Assembly (NCBI GenBank): GCA_024233875.1
Contig: JACKPB010000002.1
Span: 186,001 to 250,000 of the forward strand
Reading direction: 5' to 3'
Origin: Leptospiraceae bacterium
Lineage (GTDB): Bacteria > Spirochaetota > Leptospiria > Leptospirales > Leptospiraceae
DNA: 64,000 nt
Below are positions 1 through 7,958 of the stretch, one piece after another. The notes beneath the pieces are model-generated. The model saw only the letters and a list, made by a program, of their open reading frames with translations, was not told the origin of the DNA and ran no database searches. Position numbers and translations under genes: made by a program. Numbering within the stretch: position 1 is the first letter of the stretch; every line of letters starts with the position of its first letter.

Positions 1-13
1 TTCAGAAATTTCT

Positions 14-343
14 TCATTCTTTTGCCAGTATCAATTCCCGAATTCCTTCCCCGGGTTTTAATGAAAAAATTCGAATGAGCATATAGAGGGACATTGCTAT
101 TGTTCCGAATCCGGCAATCAGGACAAACCAGAGAATACGGGAGAAAATTCCCTTTTCCACTGTGAAAAGCCAGATATAGAAGAAAAGAAATGCAAAATAG
201 GCATCATAAAGTGTCATCACTGCCCAGGGATCTTCTAATAGTTTTGGGAGATGATCGAATAGATTCAACTCCAGTGATGCTTTCGTTGTTGCATAAAGCA
301 TGAAAACAAAAATAGAAGCAAATATGATCTTAAGTAAATTCAT
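14..343 (-). CDS. DUF1475-like small membrane protein
   Basis: Protein of 109 residues with about three hydrophobic segments. The first (residues 3-20) could be a signal anchor; the others lie near 48-62 and 70-92. The block DPWAVMTLYDAYFAFLFFY around residues 38-56 matches what I recall of DUF1475 membrane proteins, whose function is unknown. It starts 4 bases after the stop of the cfa gene, so it is the last gene of the operon that begins with the B12-type MerR regulator at 4401. A role in membrane lipid modification is inferred from that context only. The family name is from memory of the motif and is moderately sure; the reading frame and membrane nature are more certain. Confidence 0.72.
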   Translation of the reverse strand: MNLLKIIFASIFVFMLYATTKASLELNLFDHLPKLLEDPWAVMTLYDAYFAFLFFYIWLFTVEKGIFSRILWFVLIAGFGTIAMSLYMLIRIFSLKPGEGIRELILAKE

Positions 344-347
344 AAGT

Positions 348-1634
348 TTAGTCCAGTGATAGATTATTTGGTTTTGTGTAAGTTAGCTGAACAACACTGA
401 TATTTCTCATTTTAAAAGCTGCTTCACAATAAGAAAGATAATATCTCCAGAGCCGAACAAATCTTTCATCGTATCCAAGAGATCGGATTGCTGAGAGGTT
501 TTGATCAAAAGTTTTCAACCAGAGCTGAAGTGTTTTCGCATAACTCTTACCCATATCCAGAAGATTGAGAAGATGCATATTTCCGGTTCGATTGATAGCC
601 TGATTGATTCTTCCAATCGATGGAAGGAGTGAGCCGGGGAAGATATGTTTTTGAATGAAGTCCACTCCATTTTTAAATTCTTCGTAACGGGAATCAGGAC
701 AGGTGATGACCTGTAAAGCCAGAACGCCCTCCGGGGTAAGTAGTTCATTGCATTTTTTGAAATAAGTATCCAGATATTTTTCACCTACAGCTTCCAGCAT
801 CTCGATGGAAACTATTCGATCAAATTTGCCACGGATCAATCGATAGTCCATTAGTTGGATATCTACCAAATGATCTACTCCTTCTTTTTGAAATAATTCC
901 TTTGCATATTTGAACTGTTCATCGGAAATAGTGACTGTTGTTATTTTACATCCGAATTTCTTGGCAAGATAGAGACTGAACCCACCCCATCCACTACCGA
1001 TTTCCAATACATGATGATGGGGCTGAAGGTTGAGATGAGATGCCAGTGCACTGTATTTTTCCAGTTGGGCCTCTTCTAGAGAAATATCATCCTTATGAAA
1101 GTATGCAGATGAATACGTCATAGTTTGATCTAAAAATAATTTATAAAATTGATTTCCCAGGTCATAGTGCTCAACGATATTTTTTCTGGAACCTTTGATT
1201 GTATTCGGTCTTCTGAGATGATAAAATCGATTGATGAGATTGAAAAGTCTGATATGGGGTTTGAATTTTTTTGCACCGGAGAGAGAAGGACTATCTTCCA
1301 CATTTATCAAAAACCAGGAGAGGATATTTGTGATGTCATCTGTATCCCAATCACCATCTACATAGGATTCGGAAAATCCAATGTCTCCGAAGAGAACTGC
1401 TTTTTTATAAAATTGAGAAGGTCGATTGATTTGCATCAAACCATTATTGTAATTTTTAAAATTAGAATTTGGATCTCCGAGATGGTAAGATTCATTCCCA
1501 TTTTCAATTACCCGGACATGACCATTTCTCATTTTACTGAGAGCATGAAGATATATTTTCTTATATAATTTTGTGATAAACGAATCTGCACTATCTAATT
1601 CTATTTCTTTTTCATCAGTTACTAATTTTTCCAT
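348..1634 (-). CDS. cfa: Cyclopropane-fatty-acyl-phospholipid synthase
   Basis: SAM-dependent enzyme that adds a methylene bridge to unsaturated acyl chains of membrane phospholipids; 428 residues, slightly longer than E. coli Cfa. The family block EHYDLGNQFYKLFLD lies at residues 155-169 and the SAM-binding glycine loop VLEIGSGWGG at 209-218. The C-terminal half holds the helical SYCEAAF region typical of the family. The ATG overlaps the end of the DUF1365 gene by 20 bases and has a good GAGAGGAG ribosome site 6 bases upstream. It belongs to the FAD oxidase-DUF1365-CFA group, a combination known from photo-oxidative stress regulons of proteobacteria. Some CFA-like enzymes make methylated or furan fatty acids, so the exact product is open. 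A second, different CFA-like gene lies at 42963-43994. Confidence 0.93.
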   Translation of the reverse strand: MEKLVTDEKEIELDSADSFITKLYKKIYLHALSKMRNGHVRVIENGNESYHLGDPNSNFKNYNNGLMQINRPSQFYKKAVLFGDIGFSESYVDGDWDTDDITNILSWFLINVEDSPSLSGAKKFKPHIRLFNLINRFYHLRRPNTIKGSRKNIVEHYDLGNQFYKLFLDQTMTYSSAYFHKDDISLEEAQLEKYSALASHLNLQPHHHVLEIGSGWGGFSLYLAKKFGCKITTVTISDEQFKYAKELFQKEGVDHLVDIQLMDYRLIRGKFDRIVSIEMLEAVGEKYLDTYFKKCNELLTPEGVLALQVITCPDSRYEEFKNGVDFIQKHIFPGSLLPSIGRINQAINRTGNMHLLNLLDMGKSYAKTLQLWLKTFDQNLSAIRSLGYDERFVRLWRYYLSYCEAAFKMRNISVVQLTYTKPNNLSLD

Positions 1635-2400
1635 GGAACACTCCTCTCTGTAATTCTTGATTTTGAATTTTTTTATAAAATGGAATTTTTTTAAGATACA
1701 ATTTCAATGCCTGCCAGTGAATCATTGCTATGATATAAAAAGTGATGAGTGGGTATCGAAGGAAATTCATAAACAGAGAAGAATCCGAAAGAGGAACTTT
1801 CTTACCCTTGTAAGTAGACAGGAAGACCTTTTCCCCATCCTTCCAATCATCTATTTCTATTCTCAAATCTTCTCCCGGAGGATACAATCGGAATTCAAAT
1901 TCCGTTTCCAGATCCTGAAAGGGTGATACATAAAAGAATTTTGGATAGTTCTTATGAAAGTGCCCTTCTGTGAGATCCTCTTTAGAAAAGTAGAAAGGTT
2001 TCAATTCTCCGAAGGTATTGTGAACCTCCGCAATAGCACAAATCACTTCTCCGGAATCATCATAACAGTAATAAAAACAAACTGGATTGAAGGTATATCC
2101 CAAAACACGAATGTTGGTCACCAAATAAATCTTGGAGACCTTCTTATCCATTCCAAATTCCGAGAGATATTTGAGAATGTTCTCTTTTTGTGATTCAAAC
2201 CCCAGATTCAGGTGGTCTTTTTTGTAGAAGGAAAATAAATTCCATTTTTCTAAGCTAAAAAACCTCAATGTTTTTGAGAGAGTCTCCACTTCATCCAGAT
2301 CCAATAAAAATGTATAAATACTATAGACAAAAGCATTCTTTTTGGGGGATAAGCGATTGTGCATGACCCTACATTGATAGATGGATGAATTCATTTCCAT
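1615..2400 (-). CDS. DUF1365 family protein
   Basis: Protein of 261 residues from the DUF1365 family, whose members sit next to cyclopropane fatty acid synthase and a COG2907 flavoprotein in many bacteria. The diagnostic stretches are visible: GYTFNPVCFYYC near residues 101-112 and EVHNTFGELKPFYFS near 125-139. A hydrophobic segment at about 216-232 may touch the membrane. The biochemical role is not established; the constant partnership with CFA synthase suggests handling or modification of acyl chains. It overlaps the oxidase upstream by 10 bases and cfa downstream by 20 bases, so translation is very likely coupled. No odd features; family assignment is firm, function is not. Confidence 0.9.
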   Translation of the reverse strand: MEMNSSIYQCRVMHNRLSPKKNAFVYSIYTFLLDLDEVETLSKTLRFFSLEKWNLFSFYKKDHLNLGFESQKENILKYLSEFGMDKKVSKIYLVTNIRVLGYTFNPVCFYYCYDDSGEVICAIAEVHNTFGELKPFYFSKEDLTEGHFHKNYPKFFYVSPFQDLETEFEFRLYPPGEDLRIEIDDWKDGEKVFLSTYKGKKVPLSDSSLFMNFLRYPLITFYIIAMIHWQALKLYLKKIPFYKKIQNQELQRGVFHGKISN

Positions 2401-3668
2401 ACACTTCTACCCAGAATCAACTCAGCCAGATCCACTGAGGATGTGAATGCATCCTCATGAAATCCATATTTAAAATAACTTCCACAGTAAAATATGTCTC
2501 CCTGATGATTCAGTTTGGAAAGATCTTTTTGAGCCCCGACAGAGGCTGAATTGAAAAGTGGGTGATGGTAGTCTATAACCCTGATGATTTTCTCTTTAGA
2601 AATATTTCCCGTATCATTGATAGACACAAAGTAATTCTTCTTTTTGGAAACACCCTGAAGTGAATTCATCCAATATATGATGTTGGATGATTTCCATCCT
2701 GTCCCCTCGCCTTCTACCCGATAATTCCAGGATGACCAGGCAGACTTTGTCCGGGGCATCACAGACTCATCGGTATGAAGAGTAGCAATATTTTTTTCAT
2801 AAGAAAAATTTGATAAAATATTCTTTTCCAAATCACTTGGATTGGCAAGCATTTGAAAGCTTTCATCAGCGTGAGATGCCATAATTACTCTATCATAAGA
2901 TTCTTCTGAGTTAGAAGTTTTGACGATTAACTTTTTATCTTTTCTGGTCACTGATTGAACAGGAGAATTCAGTCGGATCCTATCCTTGTACTTTTGGGTA
3001 ATGATTCCTACATAGGATCTTGAACCACCGTCTACTGTCCTCCATTGGTGCTGGGAATTCAATCCCAGAAATCCATGATTATAAAAGAAACGAATCAGAG
3101 TTTGAGCAGAAAAGTCCTTCATCTTGTCAATGGGTGTGGACCAAACAGCAGAACTCATAGGAATGAGATAGTATTTCAATAGATCTTCATGATACCCAAA
3201 CTCCTGAATAAATTTTCCGAGAGTGTGTTCTGAATACTTTGGGTTGTCAAGATATGCGGGAGCTTCCGAATTGAAACGATTGATATTGTAAAGCAGACGT
3301 AAAAATGAAAAATTGAAAAAGTTTTTCCTCTGACAAAATAATCCATTGATACCGGAACCACAAAATTCTAATCCTGTAGGGAGGTACTGAACACTGAAAG
3401 ACATATCAGAGTTTTTCACAGGAACATTTAATTTTTTAAACAATTTTACCAGATTGGGATAATTTACTTCGTTGTACACTATGAACCCGGTATCGATGGG
3501 AATCTTATTTCCATCTTCCTCCACATCTACAGTATTCGTATGCCCGCCTATGTAAGAGTTTTTCTCATACACATGATTGCTAATTTTTCCTTCAAACTTA
3601 TTTCTCCCTACAGGTACCATATTTAGAGAGTTGATACCCCCGTCCACCAATGTAGACTTTGGATACAC
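2391..3668 (-). CDS. FAD-dependent amine-oxidase-like protein (COG2907), N-terminus damaged
   Basis: Flavoprotein related to amine oxidases and phytoene desaturases, the usual partner of DUF1365 and CFA synthase. From VYEKNSYIGGHTNTV onward it reads as an intact COG2907 protein: GFIVYNEVNYPN, the WRTVDGGSRSYV block and a C-terminal GDIFYCGSYFKYGFHEDA. In this family a GxGxxG dinucleotide fold sits about 20 residues before the YEK motif. Here that space reads MVPVGRNKFEGKISNH and has no glycine motif in any frame. The candidate starts (GTG 3668, ATG 3620) have no ribosome site and lie inside the upstream regulator gene, which itself ends early. I infer a deletion or assembly collapse across the junction; as read, FAD binding is doubtful. 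It could be annotated as a pseudogene. Confidence 0.75.
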   Translation of the reverse strand: MYPKSTLVDGGINSLNMVPVGRNKFEGKISNHVYEKNSYIGGHTNTVDVEEDGNKIPIDTGFIVYNEVNYPNLVKLFKKLNVPVKNSDMSFSVQYLPTGLEFCGSGINGLFCQRKNFFNFSFLRLLYNINRFNSEAPAYLDNPKYSEHTLGKFIQEFGYHEDLLKYYLIPMSSAVWSTPIDKMKDFSAQTLIRFFYNHGFLGLNSQHQWRTVDGGSRSYVGIITQKYKDRIRLNSPVQSVTRKDKKLIVKTSNSEESYDRVIMASHADESFQMLANPSDLEKNILSNFSYEKNIATLHTDESVMPRTKSAWSSWNYRVEGEGTGWKSSNIIYWMNSLQGVSKKKNYFVSINDTGNISKEKIIRVIDYHHPLFNSASVGAQKDLSKLNHQGDIFYCGSYFKYGFHEDAFTSSVDLAELILGRSVWK

Positions 3669-4401
3669 CGGACTTTTCTATAATGGTTTCTTTGAGTTTC
3701 ATTATTTTACTCATTGGTTGCATCATTGCCATAGATAGACTTAAGACCTTATACTCTCCGCGTTTCAATTCCCTGATTATATGCTCTTTTGGTAAAGTAC
3801 CTACAAACTTGGCGGGGATATTTTTCTCTTTTAGTAATGCAAAGTGCATTAAAGCACCCAGTTCATGCATATCCCCAGGATAGACAGCGACCAACCATTG
3901 AGGAGTCAAAGTATTTTCACGGGATTGAAGTTTAGCCCTCAAGTAACCAGCTATCCATTTCGAAAAATTATGTTCATCTGCAACAGAGATAAAACCATCC
4001 TGCCATGCCCTACCGATTAGAATAATGAGGGATTCTACATATTGACGAATAAAAATCGAAAAATTTGAAGTTTTAAATTTTTCTTCTAGATAGATCTCTA
4101 AATCTGTTAGCCGATTTTCCTGTAGGATTCTCAATATTTTTTTTTCTTCATCATTGTAATCATCTTCACCCCTCAGAGCAAGAATGGCTTCTCTACCCTT
4201 TGCTGCAATGTGGGAAATTTTCTCACCTTTTTGAAGACAATTTACCACTTTAGAGAGTAAGATGTAGTCCTCATTGGAATAGTACCAGTATCCATTTTTT
4301 GCCATTTCCGGTTGGAAAAATTTATAGCGTTCCTGCCATTTTCGAATCGTAAAACCTTTTACGCCTGTCATCCTACTTAGATCTTTTATCAGATATTTCA
4401 T
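3598..4401 (-). CDS. litR: MerR-family regulator with adenosylcobalamin-binding domain (CarH/LitR type), C-terminus short
   Basis: The N-terminal MerR helix-turn-helix covers residues 1-70 (MTGVKGFTIRKWQERYKFF). A B12-binding light sensor like CarH follows. The W-x9-EH signature is exact (W133, E143, H144), and the cobalt-ligand motif GDMHELG places the histidine at 179. The W-to-His spacing of 46 equals that remembered for Thermus CarH (W131, H177). Such proteins repress in the dark as AdoCbl tetramers and release DNA in light. The B12 domain ends about 12 residues after the GG at 252-253, roughly 20 residues short of CarH. I chose ATG 4401 over TTG 4407 because GGAAA lies at a good distance. 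It probably controls its own operon and perhaps recB, from inverted repeats in the divergent spacer. Symbol by family resemblance. Confidence 0.85.
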   Translation of the reverse strand: MKYLIKDLSRMTGVKGFTIRKWQERYKFFQPEMAKNGYWYYSNEDYILLSKVVNCLQKGEKISHIAAKGREAILALRGEDDYNDEEKKILRILQENRLTDLEIYLEEKFKTSNFSIFIRQYVESLIILIGRAWQDGFISVADEHNFSKWIAGYLRAKLQSRENTLTPQWLVAVYPGDMHELGALMHFALLKEKNIPAKFVGTLPKEHIIRELKRGEYKVLSLSMAMMQPMSKIMKLKETIIEKSGVSKVYIGGRGYQLSKYGTCREK

Positions 4402-4416
4402 ATTCAATTTCCACTT

Positions 4417-4433
4417 TTTAGAACAATTCTAAA
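4417..4433. promoter_or_regulatory. Inverted repeat upstream of the litR-like gene
   Basis: Perfect inverted repeat TTTAGAA-CAA-TTCTAAA, 16 bases upstream of the regulator ATG in the divergent spacer. MerR-family dimers bind such short palindromes close to their own promoter, so autoregulation is a reasonable inference. No binding consensus was tested. Confidence 0.45.
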
Positions 4434-4445
4434 GTTGCTCATAAT

Positions 4446-4476
4446 TTGTCTAATCTTTTATATATACCTTAGACAA
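4446..4476. promoter_or_regulatory. Candidate operator or divergent promoter region between litR-like gene and recB
   Basis: Eight-base arms TTGTCTAA (4446-4453) and TTAGACAA (4469-4476) form a perfect inverted repeat separated by 15 bases of AT-rich DNA containing TATATA. The layout looks like an operator straddling a promoter between two divergent genes. A role for the MerR/B12 regulator here is inference. Confidence 0.45.
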
Positions 4477-4550
4477 TTTTTTTGTCCATACAAATACAAA
4501 TTTCTAAAGAACAATTTACAGGACTTTGATTTCAATTTGAAATGTTCTAG

Positions 4551-7500
4551 ATGAATCTTTTGAAAATCTCAGATCAACACACTATTTTTGAAGCCTCTGC
4601 AGGCACAGGAAAGACGTACACCATAGTTCGGGTGGTTTTGCACTTAATAGGAATCGAAGATATTCCCCTCTCCAATCTCGCAGTTTTGACTTTTACAGAA
4701 AAAGCGGCCTCAGAATTGGAAGACAGGATTCGATCCGAGATGATTTCTCCCAAAAATGACTTCAATCTATCAGAAGAAGAATTTTCCAAATATCAAAAAA
4801 GAATTCAGAGCAAAGTTAAGGATTTACCGAGAGCTACGATAGGTACCATTCATAGTTTTTGTAGGGTTATCCTCAGAAAGTATGCTTTTCGAATTGGCTT
4901 CAGCAACCAATTTCTGGAAGCGAGGGGAATCAAGGAAGATGTCGACCAACGCTTTCATTATTTTTTTGAAAAATATGAAAGAGAAAATCCGAAACTCTTA
5001 GAACTGATTTTAGACAAGATTTCCTACTCTGACTTATATATATTCATTAATGAACTAATTGATAAATTCCCTGATAGCCGGTACTACATGAACTTCGAGA
5101 ATGAAACACAGGAAGAAGTTCTCTCCGTTTTGGAAGATATTATCTCCCTTATGAGATCGGTTTCTCCTCCTGTAAAGAAATCCACATCCTATCCAAAAAT
5201 CATCTCCTGCCTGGAAGAACTCGACCAAACAGAAGATATCTTGGAAAAATTTCAAATCTATATAGACTCCATCCAAACTAATAGTGCCACTGTCAATCAT
5301 CATATAGCTAATTTATTCGGTGAAAATAAAGAAGAATTGATCGAATTGAATAGTAGATTCAACGATATATATAATGCTTTGATTAATAAAGAAATATTGC
5401 TTCCTGTAGTAGATTTTTCCAATCAGTTCTTGGAGTTCTTTCATTCCGAATCAGAAAAAAAAGATACCATCTACCTGAGCCACCTCATCTTCAAAACAAA
5501 GAAATTGATAGATACCTTTCCGGATATAAAGGAAGAGATCCGAAAAGATCTATCCTTTCTCATTCTCGATGAATGTCAGGACACAGACCCCCTTCAACTC
5601 TCTCTCTTCGTTTCCCTGTTTGAAGGAGCCAGAAAGGGTGTCATACTTGTGGGTGATCCCAAGCAATCCATATATCGATTCCGGGGCGCTGACCTCGATG
5701 CATTTTTAAAGACCAAAGAAATATTGAATCCGAGAGAAGAATCTCTTTCCACCTGCTATCGAAGTTCAAAAAACCTCATCTCAGTTTTCAATTCGATTTT
5801 TTCTAAGATCCCCGAATTGAATTACAAACCTATTTTATCCAAGAGAGATAATTCTGAATTCGGGGAGCACCCCATTCCGAAACCGCTTTTCTGTCCGGGA
5901 TTGGATGAGAATGGGATTCCGATCACCTCAATCAATGGCGAACAAATTAACTCTGAAAATATACATAGTATTTCAATAAGAGAGATCATTTCCATCATAC
6001 GTCATCTCCATGGAAATGATGATACAAAGATCTATGATAAGTCCAAAGACTCTTTGAGAAAAATAAAGTTCTCTGATATTTCGATCCTTGCGAGGTCAAA
6101 AGACGGCTTGAAAGAAATGTTCCGTGAATTGCAGAAAGCGAATATTCCGGCAAGTATTTACAATATCAATCTCTTATTCCAGGACCCTCTGGTCAAGGCT
6201 ATCAGTGAGTTGCTAACTTCATTGGGTGATCCCTACAACTCTACTGCGATTTACAATACTCTAATCTCCGATCTATTCAATTTTCCTGAATCGGTACTAC
6301 TTAAATTATTAGAAGAAGATTCATTGAACTATCTATATCCATGTCCGGATGAAGATTTGGAAACTATCTTTTTAAAATTTCGCTCGGTTCACAAAAAGAG
6401 ATATTCACAACCTGCTTCCTTCTCTCTAAAAACTATATTGGAAGATCTGGGTGTATATGAGAGAATGTCTATTGGTTTCAAAGGGGAAAGAAATATTACA
6501 AATATCCATCATGTGTATGAGGTTCTGGATCAGTTTCAATTTCTGGAAAATTATAATTTTACAGAGACCGGCAATCAATTTCGCTCTCTATGCAATGAAG
6601 AAATAGAGAGAGAATTCAATCTAAAGAATATAGAAGACAAGCATAGCGAAACGGAAGGGGCTGTTACCCTGATGACGATTCACGCTTCCAAGGGACTGGA
6701 ATTCCCGGTAACCATTCTCTTTGAAATACATACTCAGGTACAGAAAAAAAATGAGATGTTTGTAAAGTATCCACTGCGAGAAAAGCAAACTGAGAATCAA
6801 ATAGAATTCAAAATAGGAAAGTATGTTACAAAAAACTATGAGGTCGAGTTATCGAATAAATTAAAAAAAGAAGAGGAAGAACTCACCCGCCTACTCTATG
6901 TAGGAATGACCAGAGCGATCGATTATCTTGTGATTCCCTTCTATTGCTATGAATCGAGTCTTACAAAAAAAACTTCTTCTATTCTTAATGTTTTGCTAGA
7001 TAATTCCGCAAACATTAAAGAAATGATTCCGGATGAGTTTGTATCAGAATTTCGACCGGAACAAATTCAAAATCAAGAGTCTGAGAAAATAAAGTATTCC
7101 CTTTCTCCTGTTGAAGAAATTACTGAAGATTATTTTACCGATGGGATATCGGAGTATGACAGTCGATCCATAATCCTACCCAAAACCTATACATCCATCA
7201 GCAAGAAATTGCACAGTCCTCTTTCTCAGGTCGTACTACAGGAAGAAAAAGATATCGAAGAAGAATCAGAAATTCAATCTTCATCTGAATCCACCCAAAC
7301 TGTCATACAGACAACCAAAGGAGATGCCGCAAAATTTGGAATTGCCTGCCACTCTGTCCTCGAAATGTTTCCTCTCGAAACCTTGAAACATCCTAAAGAA
7401 AGAGATCGTGCCCTAAGAGAACTCTGTAAAGAAACATTTTCCAAATCCGAGATAGATTCTTCCGGAGGTTTTTATACAGAAGAGCTCATGCAAAAGTATA

Positions 7501-7958
7501 TCCTCTCCGCTCTCAAGAGAAGTTACAATTTGTCAGGAAAAGAAACATCCATCTCAGATTGGAATTTTTTTCAAAGAGAAATGAAGTTTTTTAATTTTAA
7601 ACATACAGCTTCACAGTACTATATGGGAATAGTGGATGGGATTTTTGAATACGGAGGAAAATACTATCTACTGGACTGGAAAACGGATAAATTGAATCCT
7701 GAGGATGATCTACGAACCATAGCAGAATCTAAATATTCGATTCAGGTATCTATCTATTCTGCAATCCTCCTTCAAAATCTAAAAAATTCCATGATAGAAG
7801 ACCGGGACTTAAAAACTATCTACGATAAGTACTACGGAGGTATTCTTTATGTCTTTCTCAGCCGAACCGAACCGAATCAGGTAAATTCCGTTCTGCTCAA
7901 ACCCGAACTAAATAATGATGTACTACAATACACAGGATACTCAAAGAATGGAAATTAG
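4551..7958 (+). CDS. recB: Exodeoxyribonuclease V beta subunit, RecB-like helicase-nuclease
   Basis: Large UvrD/Rep superfamily helicase fused to a nuclease, 1135 residues, close to E. coli RecB. Walker A ASAGTGKT is at residues 15-22, the DEXQ box LILDECQDTDPLQLS near 338, motif III GDPKQSIYRFRGAD near 372-385, and a late helicase motif TRLLYVGMTRA near 780. The C-terminal RecB-type nuclease centre GIVDGIFEYGGKYYLLDWKT is at about 1025-1044, with the metal-binding Asp and the DWKT motif intact. It acts in double-strand break resection and recombination, normally in a RecBCD complex. recD follows with overlap, but recC, which often precedes recB, is absent from the window; upstream lies the divergent regulator. 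It is more likely RecB than AddA because of the RecD partner. Confidence 0.92.
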   Translation: MNLLKISDQHTIFEASAGTGKTYTIVRVVLHLIGIEDIPLSNLAVLTFTEKAASELEDRIRSEMISPKNDFNLSEEEFSKYQKRIQSKVKDLPRATIGTIHSFCRVILRKYAFRIGFSNQFLEARGIKEDVDQRFHYFFEKYERENPKLLELILDKISYSDLYIFINELIDKFPDSRYYMNFENETQEEVLSVLEDIISLMRSVSPPVKKSTSYPKIISCLEELDQTEDILEKFQIYIDSIQTNSATVNHHIANLFGENKEELIELNSRFNDIYNALINKEILLPVVDFSNQFLEFFHSESEKKDTIYLSHLIFKTKKLIDTFPDIKEEIRKDLSFLILDECQDTDPLQLSLFVSLFEGARKGVILVGDPKQSIYRFRGADLDAFLKTKEILNPREESLSTCYRSSKNLISVFNSIFSKIPELNYKPILSKRDNSEFGEHPIPKPLFCPGLDENGIPITSINGEQINSENIHSISIREIISIIRHLHGNDDTKIYDKSKDSLRKIKFSDISILARSKDGLKEMFRELQKANIPASIYNINLLFQDPLVKAISELLTSLGDPYNSTAIYNTLISDLFNFPESVLLKLLEEDSLNYLYPCPDEDLETIFLKFRSVHKKRYSQPASFSLKTILEDLGVYERMSIGFKGERNITNIHHVYEVLDQFQFLENYNFTETGNQFRSLCNEEIEREFNLKNIEDKHSETEGAVTLMTIHASKGLEFPVTILFEIHTQVQKKNEMFVKYPLREKQTENQIEFKIGKYVTKNYEVELSNKLKKEEEELTRLLYVGMTRAIDYLVIPFYCYESSLTKKTSSILNVLLDNSANIKEMIPDEFVSEFRPEQIQNQESEKIKYSLSPVEEITEDYFTDGISEYDSRSIILPKTYTSISKKLHSPLSQVVLQEEKDIEEESEIQSSSESTQTVIQTTKGDAAKFGIACHSVLEMFPLETLKHPKERDRALRELCKETFSKSEIDSSGGFYTEELMQKYILSALKRSYNLSGKETSISDWNFFQREMKFFNFKHTASQYYMGIVDGIFEYGGKYYLLDWKTDKLNPEDDLRTIAESKYSIQVSIYSAILLQNLKNSMIEDRDLKTIYDKYYGGILYVFLSRTEPNQVNSVLLKPELNNDVLQYTGYSKNGN

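Noticed and set aside
1149..1568. Plus-strand frame of 139 codons opposite cfa
   Set aside because: Shadow of the cfa coding frame, without ribosome site or domain.
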